Assembly (NCBI RefSeq): GCF_902364025.1
Contig: NZ_CABJCG010000006.1
Location: 1-64,000 of the forward strand
DNA length: 64,000 nucleotides
From: Enterocloster lavalensis
GTDB taxonomy: Bacteria > Bacillota > Clostridia > Lachnospirales > Lachnospiraceae
Direction of reading: 5' to 3'
Under the pieces are notes generated by a model, which did not search any database, was not told the DNA's origin, and was given only the letters and a program-made list of their open reading frames with translations. Below, piece by piece: positions 23,617-32,352 of the stretch; positions within the stretch are counted from its first letter, which is position 1, and each line of letters opens with the position of its first letter. Both the position numbers and the translations under genes were made by a program.

Positions 23617-24759
23617 ATGAAAATAACCGGTTTAGAAATCATCCCCGCAAGCAAATATCTGTTCATCAAAATCACCACCGACGAAGGCATTCACGGCACC
23701 GGCGAGGCCGGGGCCTGGGGCTTCCTCGATGGTGTGGAGGGCGTTCTCAGGCGCTTCACGGACTATCTCATCGGCCAGGACCCCTTCCGAATCGAACACC
23801 ACTGGAACTATCTGTACCGCAGCATGTATTTCCGTGGTTCCGTGATCATGAGCGCACTCTCCGCCATCGACATCGCCCTCTGGGACATCAAGGGTAAGGC
23901 CCTGGGCGTGCCGGTCTACGAGCTTCTCGGCGGAAAATGCCGGGACAAGGTGAGAAGCTACGAAGCCGTGTTCCGCTACGCCGCCGAGGAAATGGCTGAT
24001 TTCTGTGTCTCCCTCAAGGAAAAGGGCTACGACGCGGCCCGTCTCATGATCACCGGGGATATTTCCAAATCCACGGCGGACCGCTCCTGCAGTATTTACA
24101 ACCACAAGGTGGAGACCTACGCCCGGAAGGTGAAAGCCTGCCGTGAGGCCGTGGGCGACGACTTCGACCTGATCCTGGAATGCCACCGCAGCATGGACCC
24201 CTGCGAGGCCGTCGCATTTGCGAAGAGCGTTGAGGTTTACCGCCCCCTGTTCCTGGAAGACCCCATCCCGCCGGACAGCCCCGAGGCCATGGCGGATGTC
24301 GCGGCCCGCACCAACATTCCGGTTGCCACGGGCGAGCGCTTCATCAACATCCAGGAATTTGAGACCATTCTCCAGAAGCACGCCGCCAAATACCTCCGCC
24401 CCGACGTCTGCGCCCTGGGCGGCCTGACCCCCAGCAAAAAGGTGGCCGCCATGGCGGAGGCCAACTACGCGAAGATCGTGCCCCACAATCCCTTAGGCCC
24501 GGTCTCCACCGCCGCCTGCCTGCAGCTGGACGCCGCCATCCCCAACTTCGGCATCCAGGAGTTCCCCTCCTTCTATCACCAGGGAAATGAAGCCGAAATG
24601 ACCACCGAACCCTTCCGCGAGGACGGGGGCTATATCCTGATCCCCGACGCCCCCGGCATCGGAATCGAGCTGGTGGACAACATCACGGAAAAATTCCCGC
24701 CCCGGCAGAGAAGCATCTCCGCCCAGACCGCCTACGACGGGTCCGTGTACGACGTGTAG
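23617..24759 (+). CDS. Enolase-superfamily sugar-acid dehydratase (mandelate racemase subgroup)
   Basis: 380 residues. The capping domain covers ~1-120 and the TIM barrel the rest. Metal and catalytic positions visible: ECHRSMDPCEA (~188-198), EDPIPP (~214-219), GERFIN (~240-245), and the C-terminal PHNPLGPVSTAA (~289-300) with the His-Asn pair. The first metal ligand region reads ECHR, where galactonate dehydratases have DFHG; this may mark a different substrate. GAGGTG lies upstream of the ATG. With the adjacent permease and LysR gene it forms a small sugar-acid unit. Confidence 0.88.
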   Translation: MKITGLEIIPASKYLFIKITTDEGIHGTGEAGAWGFLDGVEGVLRRFTDYLIGQDPFRIEHHWNYLYRSMYFRGSVIMSALSAIDIALWDIKGKALGVPVYELLGGKCRDKVRSYEAVFRYAAEEMADFCVSLKEKGYDAARLMITGDISKSTADRSCSIYNHKVETYARKVKACREAVGDDFDLILECHRSMDPCEAVAFAKSVEVYRPLFLEDPIPPDSPEAMADVAARTNIPVATGERFINIQEFETILQKHAAKYLRPDVCALGGLTPSKKVAAMAEANYAKIVPHNPLGPVSTAACLQLDAAIPNFGIQEFPSFYHQGNEAEMTTEPFREDGGYILIPDAPGIGIELVDNITEKFPPRQRSISAQTAYDGSVYDV

Positions 24760-24823
24760 GGAGGCGGCGTACGAATATCCAATGCGGCTGCGGAAACCAT
24801 CCCCCAGCCGACCCTCCGCTTAT

Positions 24824-24869
24824 AAAATGCCCCTGCGCCCGGATTTCCCATCCGCCACAGGGGCATTTT
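24824..24869 (+). terminator. Terminator after the dehydratase
   Basis: AAAATGCCCCTG (24824-24835) and CAGGGGCATTTT (24858-24869), a 12-bp perfect stem ending in T4. It closes the LysR/permease/dehydratase unit. Confidence 0.8.
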
Positions 24870-24978
24870 CCACACCTCCATTTGACACGCGGCCCAACAA
24901 GTGTTACTCTAATAAACAGCGAGTTTCCTGGTTTTCCCAACCGGGCTGTCATCAATCTTTCAATCGAGGTGTAATCAT

Positions 24979-25839
24979 ATGAATCCTGAAAAAACCGGAC
25001 TGGTCCTGGAGGGCGGCGGCATGAGAGGCATCTATGTGGCCGGAGTCCTGGACGTGTTTCTTGAACAGAATATCCATGTGGACGGGGTGATCGGCGTCTC
25101 CGCCGGGGCCATCCACGGCTGCAGCTTTGTGGCCGGCCAGCGGGAGCGATCCATCCGCTACAATTTAAAATACTGCCGCGATCCCCAGTACATGAGCTTC
25201 CGCTCCCTGATCAAAACCGGCGAGCTCTGCGGAACCGACTTCTGCTACCGCCAGCTCCCGGAAACCCTGGACCCCTTTGACAACGAGGCATTTGAGGCCT
25301 CGGACACGGACTTCTACGTGACCTGCACCGACGTTGAAACCGGTGAGCCGGTCTACAAGCTTTGCGAGAACCTCCGGGGCGATCAGATCGACTGGGTGCG
25401 GGCCTCCGCCTCCATGCCACTGGCCGCCCACATCGTGGAGCTGGAGGGCCGCAAGCTGCTGGACGGCGGCGTGGCCGACTCTATCCCCGTGGCCGCCTTC
25501 CGCAAAATGGGCTACAAGCGCTGCGTGGTCGTAGCCACCCGCCCCATGAGCTACCGAAAAAAGCCCAACCGCATGACGCCTCTGCTGCACCGCGTCTACC
25601 GCGATTACCCCAACTTCGTGGAGACCATGGCCCGCCGCCACCTGATGTACAACCGCCAGCTGGACGAAATCAGACGCATGGAAGAAGCCGGTGAAATCCT
25701 GGTGATCCGCCCCAGCCGGACCATCAAAATCCACCGCACCGAGCACGACCCGGACAAAATCCGCCAGATGTACGATCTGGGACGGCAGGATGGGGAGAAG
25801 GCGGTGGAGCGGGTGAGAGGGTTTTTGCAGGGGGAATGA
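24979..25839 (+). CDS. Patatin-like phospholipase
   Basis: 286 residues. All three motifs of bacterial patatins are present: the oxyanion-hole segment LEGGGMRGIYVAG (~10-22), the nucleophile elbow GVSAG with Ser42 (~40-44), and the catalytic Asp in LLDGGVAD (~160-167). It most resembles the YjjU/RssA group. It would hydrolyse acyl ester bonds of phospholipids or lysophospholipids in the cytoplasm or at the membrane. No signal peptide is seen. A terminator precedes it, so it is probably transcribed alone; AATCGAGGTG lies upstream of its ATG. Confidence 0.92.
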   Translation: MNPEKTGLVLEGGGMRGIYVAGVLDVFLEQNIHVDGVIGVSAGAIHGCSFVAGQRERSIRYNLKYCRDPQYMSFRSLIKTGELCGTDFCYRQLPETLDPFDNEAFEASDTDFYVTCTDVETGEPVYKLCENLRGDQIDWVRASASMPLAAHIVELEGRKLLDGGVADSIPVAAFRKMGYKRCVVVATRPMSYRKKPNRMTPLLHRVYRDYPNFVETMARRHLMYNRQLDEIRRMEEAGEILVIRPSRTIKIHRTEHDPDKIRQMYDLGRQDGEKAVERVRGFLQGE

Positions 25840-25876
25840 TAAAAAAGGATACAGCCATCGATCGGGAATAAACAGA

Positions 25877-25896
25877 GGCCGGAAATAAAACCGGCC
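25877..25896. terminator. Weak hairpin between convergent genes
   Basis: GGCCGG, loop AAATAAAA, CCGGCC, 38 bases past the patatin stop and 37 before the dgoD stop. There is no clear T-run, so the assignment is tentative. Confidence 0.35.
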
Positions 25897-25932
25897 CCTA
25901 CTCCATGTATGTTGTTGGTTTCTTAACAATTC

Positions 25933-27081
25933 TTACCACTCTGCGACTGAGCCGTCTTTATGTCTCCACACTGGATTCTTCCATTTGTGGGGACAAACGC
26001 TCTCTTCCAGCACCAGCTCCCGATTAACCTCAACGCCAATTCCCGGCTTTACCGGAAGCTTCACGTATCCGTCAATAAACTCAAAATCTTCTTTATTTTT
26101 TACATAATCCAAAACCGTTTTCCCGACATTATAGTGGATTCCCATACTTTGCTCCTGAATCACCGCATTGTAACTGGTGGCATCGACCTGGAGACAGGAG
26201 GCCAGCGCGATCGGTCCCAACGGACAGTGGGGAGCCAGCGCAACATCGTGCGCTTCCGCCATAGCGGCAATTTTCTTCACCTCGGTAATTCCTCCGGCAT
26301 GGGACAAATCAGGCTGAATAATATCCACTCCCCCTGCCTCAAATAACCGCTTGAAATCATATTTGGTAAACAGGCGCTCCCCCGTGGCAATGGGAATATT
26401 ACAGCAGGCCGCAATCTCCTTAAAATTCTCCATGTGCTCGCACAGCACCGGCTCCTCCAAAAACATAGGATCATATTCCTCCAGCTTTTTTGCAAGGATT
26501 TTCGCCATGGGCTTATGGACACGGCCGTGGAAATCAATCGCAATCCCAAAGTATTTTCCACACGCATCCCGGATCGCTCCCACACGCTCCAGCACCTGAT
26601 CGATTTTCTCATAGCTGTCGATCATTTGAAGCTCTTCCGTGGCGTTCATTTTAACAGCTGTAAATCCCGCGTCCATCCGCTCCTTTGCCGCTGCGCCCAC
26701 ATCTGTAGGACGGTCTCCGCCCACCCAGCTGTAAACCCGCATCCGATCCCGGCAGCTGCCGCCCATCAATTCATAAACCGGAGTCTGAAAATGCTTTCCC
26801 TTGATATCCCACAATGCCTGATCGATTCCGGCAATGGCGCTCATAAGCACCCCACCGCCTCTGTAAAATCCCGCCCGGTATAACACGGTCCAGATATCCT
26901 CAATTTTCATAGGATCTGCTCCTATGAGATAATCCGACATCTCCTCCACACAAGCCGCCACTGTGGACGCATGCCCCTCTAATACGGCCTCCCCCCATCC
27001 CACAATTCCCTCATCTGTCTGAATTTCCACAAATCCCCAGCGCGGGCGCACCAGATATGTATTGACACCACTGATCCTCAT
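25933..27081 (-). CDS. dgoD: D-galactonate dehydratase
   Basis: 382 residues from ATG 27079-27081 with AAGGAG 8 bases upstream; a GTG at 27090 overlaps the ribosome site. It is a mandelate-racemase-subgroup enolase. IDFHGRVHKPMAK (~188-200; Asp and His), EEPVLCEH (~214-221), GERLFTK (~240-246), AQ/IIQPDLSHAGGITE (~262-277) and APHCPLGPIALAS (~289-301) match the galactonate dehydratase pattern. The reaction is D-galactonate to 2-keto-3-deoxy-galactonate plus water. It follows the aldolase gene with 5 bases between stop and start, and the kinase lies just upstream of that, so the De Ley-Doudoroff steps are together. Confidence 0.88.
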   Translation of the reverse strand: MRISGVNTYLVRPRWGFVEIQTDEGIVGWGEAVLEGHASTVAACVEEMSDYLIGADPMKIEDIWTVLYRAGFYRGGGVLMSAIAGIDQALWDIKGKHFQTPVYELMGGSCRDRMRVYSWVGGDRPTDVGAAAKERMDAGFTAVKMNATEELQMIDSYEKIDQVLERVGAIRDACGKYFGIAIDFHGRVHKPMAKILAKKLEEYDPMFLEEPVLCEHMENFKEIAACCNIPIATGERLFTKYDFKRLFEAGGVDIIQPDLSHAGGITEVKKIAAMAEAHDVALAPHCPLGPIALASCLQVDATSYNAVIQEQSMGIHYNVGKTVLDYVKNKEDFEFIDGYVKLPVKPGIGVEVNRELVLEESVCPHKWKNPVWRHKDGSVAEW

Positions 27082-27086
27082 ATTGC

Positions 27087-27752
27087 TCACTCCTTATCCC
27101 GTTTTTTCTGTTCAAAAGCTGCCCTGCCGTCCAGTGCCGCTTCCACTATTTTTCTCACCCAGGCAGTTCCCGCTTTCCAATCCTTCGACGCTATAGCCTC
27201 TGCCGGCATAATATTGCTCCCCAGTCCGGCTCCCAGAAAGCCGTTGCGAAAGAATAATCCAATGTTCTGACAGTCAACGCCTCCAATGGCCACATAATCC
27301 GTGCCGTCGAAGGGTCCCTTCAGGCTTTTTATATAGTTCACCGGCATATCGCCTGCCGGGAACAGCTTCATGGTATGAAATCCGTGCGTTACGCAGAGGG
27401 CAACATCCGTGGGGGTAAGCGCTCCCGGCAGCAGCGCGATTCCCCGCTCTCTGCAATAGGCCAGAATCTCCGGCTGTGCGGAGGGCGTCAGCAAAAATTG
27501 CGCTCCCACCTCCATTGCGTTTACGGCGCGCTCAACTGTGATTGCAGTCCCGGCTCCCACCACGATATCACCGCCAAACTCTCCGCGCAACAGGGTGATC
27601 TGGCGGCAGGCATGCGCTCCGTTAAGCGCCACCTCAAAGCATTTGACGCCTCCGTTCAGAATGGCTTCGGCATAATTCAGCGTATCCTCCAACGGCACAT
27701 TTCTCATAATCGCAAGGATCGGATTCTGTTCAAATATCTGTCTCGTGTCCAT
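27087..27752 (-). CDS. dgoA: KDPG/KDPGal aldolase
   Basis: About 221 residues from ATG 27750-27752 with GGGAGG 6 bases upstream; ATG 27755 and a longer frame at 27782 are alternatives. It is a small class I aldolase of the Eda/DgoA type: NPILAIMRNV at the start, KCFEVALNG with the catalytic Glu (~40), VGAGTAIT (~67), LLTPSAQPEI, and the Schiff-base Lys in HTMKLFPAGD (~124). It splits 2-keto-3-deoxy-6-phospho-galactonate or -gluconate into pyruvate and glyceraldehyde 3-phosphate. It lies between the kinase and the dehydratase genes, which favours the galactonate version. Confidence 0.9.
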   Translation of the reverse strand: MDTRQIFEQNPILAIMRNVPLEDTLNYAEAILNGGVKCFEVALNGAHACRQITLLRGEFGGDIVVGAGTAITVERAVNAMEVGAQFLLTPSAQPEILAYCRERGIALLPGALTPTDVALCVTHGFHTMKLFPAGDMPVNYIKSLKGPFDGTDYVAIGGVDCQNIGLFFRNGFLGAGLGSNIMPAEAIASKDWKAGTAWVRKIVEAALDGRAAFEQKKRDKE

Positions 27753-27765
27753 CATGTTCCTCCCT

Positions 27766-28716
27766 CTAACGATAAATTTCATTCTGGTTGTTCAACCTGC
27801 GCTCCAACTTGTTGCGATCTGGGTACCCTTCCGTATCCCCATCCGTCTCCGTAGCCATGGCCCCGGCAACGGCGCCCATACGCCCGCAGTACCACAGATC
27901 CTTTCCCTCCAACACGCCCGCCAGAAATGCGGAATCAAACGCATCTCCGGCTCCAATGGGGTCTACGCACCGGCATTCGGCTGGTTCCAACCGAACTTGA
28001 TTGGTGTGGTCCGCAGCCCAGGCGCCATTGGCCCCGTCCTTCACAACGATTGTCCGCACCACGCCCGTTTCTTTTGAAATCTGTTGAAGAAGCTTATCCG
28101 GTTCCGATGTCCCATACAGCGCAAGCGCTTCGTCCTTTCCCATAAACAGATAATGACTGCGGCTGCAAAGTTCCCGCAGTAATGGACGATAATCCTCGTC
28201 TCCCCATAGCTTGCGGCGTATGTTTGGATCAAAGCTCACGTCAAGACCAAACCGCTCCGCCAGATCCAGCGCATAAAACACAGCGTCCCGACAGGACTGG
28301 GAAAGCACCGGGGTGATTCCGGTCAGATGTAACATTTTTGCGCTCCGAAAGTCCTCCTCGTCCAGATCCAACGGACTCATGGCGGCGGCAGCCGAATTTT
28401 TCCGGTAATAATATACGCTCGTTTCCCCACAACTTTTTTCCTTAAACATGACCCCGGTGGGGTGCTCCCCATCAAAACGGACGGATTCTGTATCCACGCC
28501 TTCCGCGCGGATTGCATTTTGTACATATCGCCCGAATTCGTCATCTCCCAGGCGGCTGATCCACGCCGCCCGGTGTCCCAGCTTTGCCAGTCCCACCGCC
28601 AGATTGCTCTCCGCGCCGGCGATTCTCGTATGGTAGCCATCGACATACCGAAGCGGAGACAGACAATCCGGCGTAAAGCATACCATCGTCTCGCCGATTG
28701 TGATTACTTCCGCCAT
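27766..28716 (-). CDS. kdgK: PfkB-family 2-keto-3-deoxy-sugar-acid kinase
   Basis: 316 residues from ATG 28714-28716; the start follows the GH2 stop by one base, indicating coupling. PfkB features are clear: IAGAESNLAVGLAKLG (~33-48), DPNIRRKLWGDE (~166-177), VVKDGANGAWA (~221-231), and the C-terminal signature DPIGAGDAFDSAFLAGVLEG (~246-265) with the catalytic Asp in GAGDAF. It would phosphorylate the dehydratase product before the aldolase acts. In this pathway E. coli uses a different fold (DgoK), so a PfkB-type kinase here is a replacement, as in KdgK. Confidence 0.88.
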   Translation of the reverse strand: MAEVITIGETMVCFTPDCLSPLRYVDGYHTRIAGAESNLAVGLAKLGHRAAWISRLGDDEFGRYVQNAIRAEGVDTESVRFDGEHPTGVMFKEKSCGETSVYYYRKNSAAAAMSPLDLDEEDFRSAKMLHLTGITPVLSQSCRDAVFYALDLAERFGLDVSFDPNIRRKLWGDEDYRPLLRELCSRSHYLFMGKDEALALYGTSEPDKLLQQISKETGVVRTIVVKDGANGAWAADHTNQVRLEPAECRCVDPIGAGDAFDSAFLAGVLEGKDLWYCGRMGAVAGAMATETDGDTEGYPDRNKLERRLNNQNEIYR

Positions 28717-28717
28717 A

Positions 28718-30484
28718 CTATCCCCGCCCTCCTTCATTAATCCGCCGTATCATTTCCAGAGGAATCTTTGGTTCTCTTGCGTAAGTCAGAAGACCGTTAG
28801 TTTCCTGCTCAACATCACAGAGCTGCGTATAGACAAAACCCTGCACCGCCTCTGACTCAAACATTGCCGACACCACCGCCTCATAGGCGAGGGCATACTC
28901 TTCAGGCGACTTCGTGCTGGTATATCCCCACCCTTCCATCTCTTCCATTTTGAAGGAAATACCTCCAAATTCCGACACAATCACAGGCTGATTCTCGTAA
29001 GAAAATCCATGGGCAAGAAGGGTCCTGTTTGCCGGCATATCGTTTATAATCCTTTCCTTTGACTGATATCGCTTCAGCAAGGCCTCCTTTTTCCCTTCAT
29101 AATCATGGATTGTCAAAAGGTCCGAAACCGTATGGTTCCAGCCGTCGTTGGAGATCACCAGCCTGGTTTGATCCAGTGACTTTGTCAGGTAATACATTGC
29201 TTGGGAATGGGCCTGCTCCTCCCTGTTGTACATAATACCGTCCACTCCCCAGGATTCATTTAACGGTACCCAGGCTACAAGGCACGGGTGATTGTAATCC
29301 CGCAAAACCGCCTCCGTCCACTCCGGCATCATGCGCTCTGCGTACTCCCTGGAATAGATATAGGCGTTGGAGTATTCCGCCCAAACCAGAAATCCCATAC
29401 AGTCTGCATGGTACAAATATCTGGGATCCTCCACCTTCTGATGCTTTCTGGCCCCGTTAAATCCCATCTCCTTAGCCAGACGGATGTCCTTGATAAAATC
29501 CTCATCCGTCGGAGCTGTCAAAAGCGAATCTTCCCAGTACCCCTGGTCCAGGACAAGTTTTTGGTAGTAAGGCCGGTTATTCAATAAAAACCTTCCGTTT
29601 TCCACACTCACTTTGCGCATGGCGAAATAGGAATCGATTCGGTCGGCTTCGCCGTCTCCAGATACAAAGCTCAGCCTCACATCAAATAAGACGGGATTTT
29701 CCGGCGTCCACTCATATTTCCGATGTTCCCACTCCAAATTGATATTTTGATCCAGGAAAAACGAGCGCACCAGTTTCCCCTTAAACATCCGCGCCTCATC
29801 CTCCACCATGGTCTGTCCCTTATAGGAAATCCTGATCCCGACCGTTCCGTCCACCGGACGGGCGGCAAGTATTTCCATCTTTATGGATTTTTGGTCTATA
29901 TCCGGGGTCATAAACAACCTGCGCACATAGTTGTCCGGTACTTCCTCCAGCCATACCGTCTGCCAGATCCCGGTAGTTCCCGTATAAAAAATATTTTCCG
30001 ACTTTTCTTTCCAAAACTGCTTTCCCCTGGGCAGCTCCAGATTGAAGGGTTCATCTCCGGCCCTCACCGTCAGCGTATTATTTCCATCTTCCAGCAGTTC
30101 CGTAATGTCAAATGTAAATGACGTGTGTCCTCCCTGATGCCTCCCCGCGTAGGCTCCGTTTACCCAGACATCCGCCTGGTAATCAACCGCTCCGAAGTTT
30201 AAAAGCCATCTGGAATTCCGCCCGTTTGTCTGAATATAAAATGTGCGCTTATACCACACGATGGGGTGAAACTCCGTATCCCCGATGCCGGAAAGTTTTG
30301 TCTGATAGACGTAAGGCACGTTGATCTTCCTGCCAAGTTCCGCCTCCGCATACCACCTGTTGCGGACTCCCTCGTCCCTGTCGTCATACTCAAACTGCCA
30401 CCAGCCGTTTAAGTTCATCCAGCTCTCACGCACAAACTGGGGTCTCGGATATTCATTTCTCGGTATCGTCTGCACTTGTATCAT
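28718..30484 (-). CDS. Glycoside hydrolase family 2 (beta-galactosidase/beta-glucuronidase type)
   Basis: 588 residues. The sugar-binding jelly-roll domain (~10-185) has RESWMNLNGWWQFEYD and DVWVNGAYAGRHQGGHTSFTF, a short immunoglobulin-like domain lies at ~190-290, and the TIM barrel covers ~300-585. The acid/base Glu is in AWVPLNESWG (~404-413), the nucleophile Glu in VIVSEFGG (~504-511). It has no signal peptide, so it acts inside on imported oligosaccharides. The permease genes upstream and the kinase, aldolase and dehydratase genes downstream are on the same strand. The exact glycoside is unknown; the neighbours point to one that releases an aldonate. Confidence 0.9.
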   Translation of the reverse strand: MIQVQTIPRNEYPRPQFVRESWMNLNGWWQFEYDDRDEGVRNRWYAEAELGRKINVPYVYQTKLSGIGDTEFHPIVWYKRTFYIQTNGRNSRWLLNFGAVDYQADVWVNGAYAGRHQGGHTSFTFDITELLEDGNNTLTVRAGDEPFNLELPRGKQFWKEKSENIFYTGTTGIWQTVWLEEVPDNYVRRLFMTPDIDQKSIKMEILAARPVDGTVGIRISYKGQTMVEDEARMFKGKLVRSFFLDQNINLEWEHRKYEWTPENPVLFDVRLSFVSGDGEADRIDSYFAMRKVSVENGRFLLNNRPYYQKLVLDQGYWEDSLLTAPTDEDFIKDIRLAKEMGFNGARKHQKVEDPRYLYHADCMGFLVWAEYSNAYIYSREYAERMMPEWTEAVLRDYNHPCLVAWVPLNESWGVDGIMYNREEQAHSQAMYYLTKSLDQTRLVISNDGWNHTVSDLLTIHDYEGKKEALLKRYQSKERIINDMPANRTLLAHGFSYENQPVIVSEFGGISFKMEEMEGWGYTSTKSPEEYALAYEAVVSAMFESEAVQGFVYTQLCDVEQETNGLLTYAREPKIPLEMIRRINEGGRG

Positions 30485-30510
30485 CGATTTATCCCGCCTT
30501 TTTTGTAGTA

Positions 30511-31344
30511 TTATCCCTTGATGCCTGTCATGGCAATTCCTTTAATGATCTGCTTCTGAAATATGATAAACACAATAATCGCCGGTACGCTGGCAACCAC
30601 GCTGGCCGTCATCGGCAGAGTAAACTCTGACAAATTCGCCCCCTGAAACTGTGGGATTCCCACCGGAAGCGTCATCATTTTCTCCGATGTGATCGAGAGG
30701 AACGGCCACAAAAAGTTATTCCATGCTGAGGTAAATGTAAAAATACCGACCGCCGCCATGGAGGATTTAGATACTGGAAGGCAGATATTCCACCACCGCG
30801 CAAACGGCCCCGCCCCATCCAACACAGCCGCTTCAATCAGGTCGTTGGGTATGCTGTCGTAGAACCGTTTCATAATCAGTACCCCGATCGGAGAAGCCAG
30901 ACTTGGGTAAATCAGACCCGCATATGTGTTGAGAAGCTTCGCCTGAGCCATTGCCTGATAAAGAGGAATGATAATGGATTCCATAGGAATCATCATACCG
31001 GAGGCGATCAGCAGAAAAACAACCCCTTTCCCCTTGAACTTCAGCTTTGAAAGCGCATAAGCGGCCAGCGACGTGATCACCAGGGTACACAGTGTAACCG
31101 TGGCTGACACGAAAAAGCTGTTAAATGTCCATCTGAGGATCGGCGCCTTCTCCAGAATGATCCGATAGTTGTCCATTGTAAACTTTCCCGAAAATACTTC
31201 CTGCAAAATGCTCACAGGCGTTCCATAGGGCTTGAAGGACGACACGATCATCCAGACCACAGGGAACAGCCATAACAGCGCCGTACCGTAGATCAGAAGA
31301 TACAGAAAAATGCCGGACAGTTTGATTTTCTTTCTTTTTTTCAC
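30511..31344 (-). CDS. Sugar ABC transporter permease (MalG-like, CUT1)
   Basis: 277 residues with six predicted membrane helices from ~14. The EAA loop that contacts the ATPase is DLIEAAVLDGAGPFARWWNICLP at ~179-201. It pairs with the MalF-like permease whose gene ends 2 bases upstream, and with the lipoprotein binding protein. No ATPase gene lies in this cluster; CUT1 importers often share one encoded elsewhere (MsmX type). It forms one half of the membrane channel for the locus substrate. Confidence 0.92.
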   Translation of the reverse strand: MKKRKKIKLSGIFLYLLIYGTALLWLFPVVWMIVSSFKPYGTPVSILQEVFSGKFTMDNYRIILEKAPILRWTFNSFFVSATVTLCTLVITSLAAYALSKLKFKGKGVVFLLIASGMMIPMESIIIPLYQAMAQAKLLNTYAGLIYPSLASPIGVLIMKRFYDSIPNDLIEAAVLDGAGPFARWWNICLPVSKSSMAAVGIFTFTSAWNNFLWPFLSITSEKMMTLPVGIPQFQGANLSEFTLPMTASVVASVPAIIVFIIFQKQIIKGIAMTGIKG

Positions 31345-31346
31345 GG

Positions 31347-32228
31347 TTATCCCTCCTTGGCAAATATACGGTTCTGAATCAGGCTGGCCGCCAATACAAC
31401 TGCAAAAAATGCCACGGACATAGCTGCCGCGCTTCCCATATGCCGGTTGGTAAATCCAGTTTCGTATATATAATGTACAATGGTTCGGGTGGATGTTCCC
31501 GGTCCTCCGCCCGACATCAGATACGTCTGGCCGAACAGCTTAAACGACGCAATCATCTGAAGCATGACGACCAGCCCAATGGAGTCTTTCACCATAGGAA
31601 TCGTAATCCCGAACAGGATCTGCCGCTGTCCTGCTCCGTCGATGCGGGCCGCCTCGTATACGTCCTCCGGTACGTCCTGCAACCCCGCTAAAAACAGAAT
31701 CATATTAAATCCCACCGTCCACCACACAGTCGTTATTAAAATTGCGACCCATACCAGGCCCCTGGTGTTGAGCCAGTACATCTCACCGATCCCCAGACAG
31801 CTGGTCAACCTCGTCACCAGCCCCGTATAGGGCTGGAAAATAAAGATCCACAGGCCGGTCACCACGGACATCGAGAGCACATAGGGAGAAAACAGGCAGG
31901 TCCGTATAAAGGTGATCCCTTTGATTTTTGAATTGATAAACAGTGCGAATATAAACCCTACCACCACCATAACCGGTGTGGAGATAAGCACATAAAATAT
32001 CGTGTTCCACAAAGCTTCCCAGAAACCGGGATCCTGGAACATCTCCATATAATTTCCCAGCCCGATAAAGACCTCTTTACCTCCCAGTGTGGAGTCATAT
32101 AGACTGAGCTTCATCCCTTTTAAAATGGGATACATTAAAAATCCCGCAAAAAACAGGACATACGGCAAGAGAAAACACCAGGCTACGACTTGTTCCCTCC
32201 AGCCGGATTTTCGTTTATCTTTTTTCAT
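31347..32228 (-). CDS. Sugar ABC transporter permease (MalF-like, CUT1)
   Basis: 293 residues from ATG 32226-32228, chosen because GGGGAG lies 6 bases upstream; 15 further codons precede it in frame. Six membrane helices from ~14 are predicted. The EAA loop is DVYEAARIDGAGQRQILFGITIPM near residue 190. The order binding protein, MalF, MalG is standard for a CUT1 sugar importer. A terminator-like hairpin lies between it and the binding protein gene, which usually keeps the permease level below that of the binding protein. Confidence 0.92.
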   Translation of the reverse strand: MKKDKRKSGWREQVVAWCFLLPYVLFFAGFLMYPILKGMKLSLYDSTLGGKEVFIGLGNYMEMFQDPGFWEALWNTIFYVLISTPVMVVVGFIFALFINSKIKGITFIRTCLFSPYVLSMSVVTGLWIFIFQPYTGLVTRLTSCLGIGEMYWLNTRGLVWVAILITTVWWTVGFNMILFLAGLQDVPEDVYEAARIDGAGQRQILFGITIPMVKDSIGLVVMLQMIASFKLFGQTYLMSGGGPGTSTRTIVHYIYETGFTNRHMGSAAAMSVAFFAVVLAASLIQNRIFAKEG

Positions 32229-32271
32229 GTTCCGCTCCCCTTTCTTCGCTCCGGCCCTGCATTTAGAGCGC

Positions 32272-32319
32272 AAAAAAGACGCCTGCCTGAAAAGAGCATT
32301 CTTTTTTCAGCAAGCGCCT
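32272..32319 (-). terminator. Attenuator hairpin between binding protein and permease genes
   Basis: On the minus strand CGCTTGC-TGAAAA pairs with TTTTCAGGCAGGCG (one bulge, one G-T pair), followed by a T-run. It probably allows partial read-through into the permease genes. Confidence 0.65.
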
Positions 32320-32352
32320 TTTAACGCTTATGGTTGACCGGCTGCCGCTTTG

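Noticed and set aside
23632..24486. 284-codon minus-strand frame
   Set aside because: Antisense shadow of the enolase-superfamily gene, whose motifs are clear on the plus strand.
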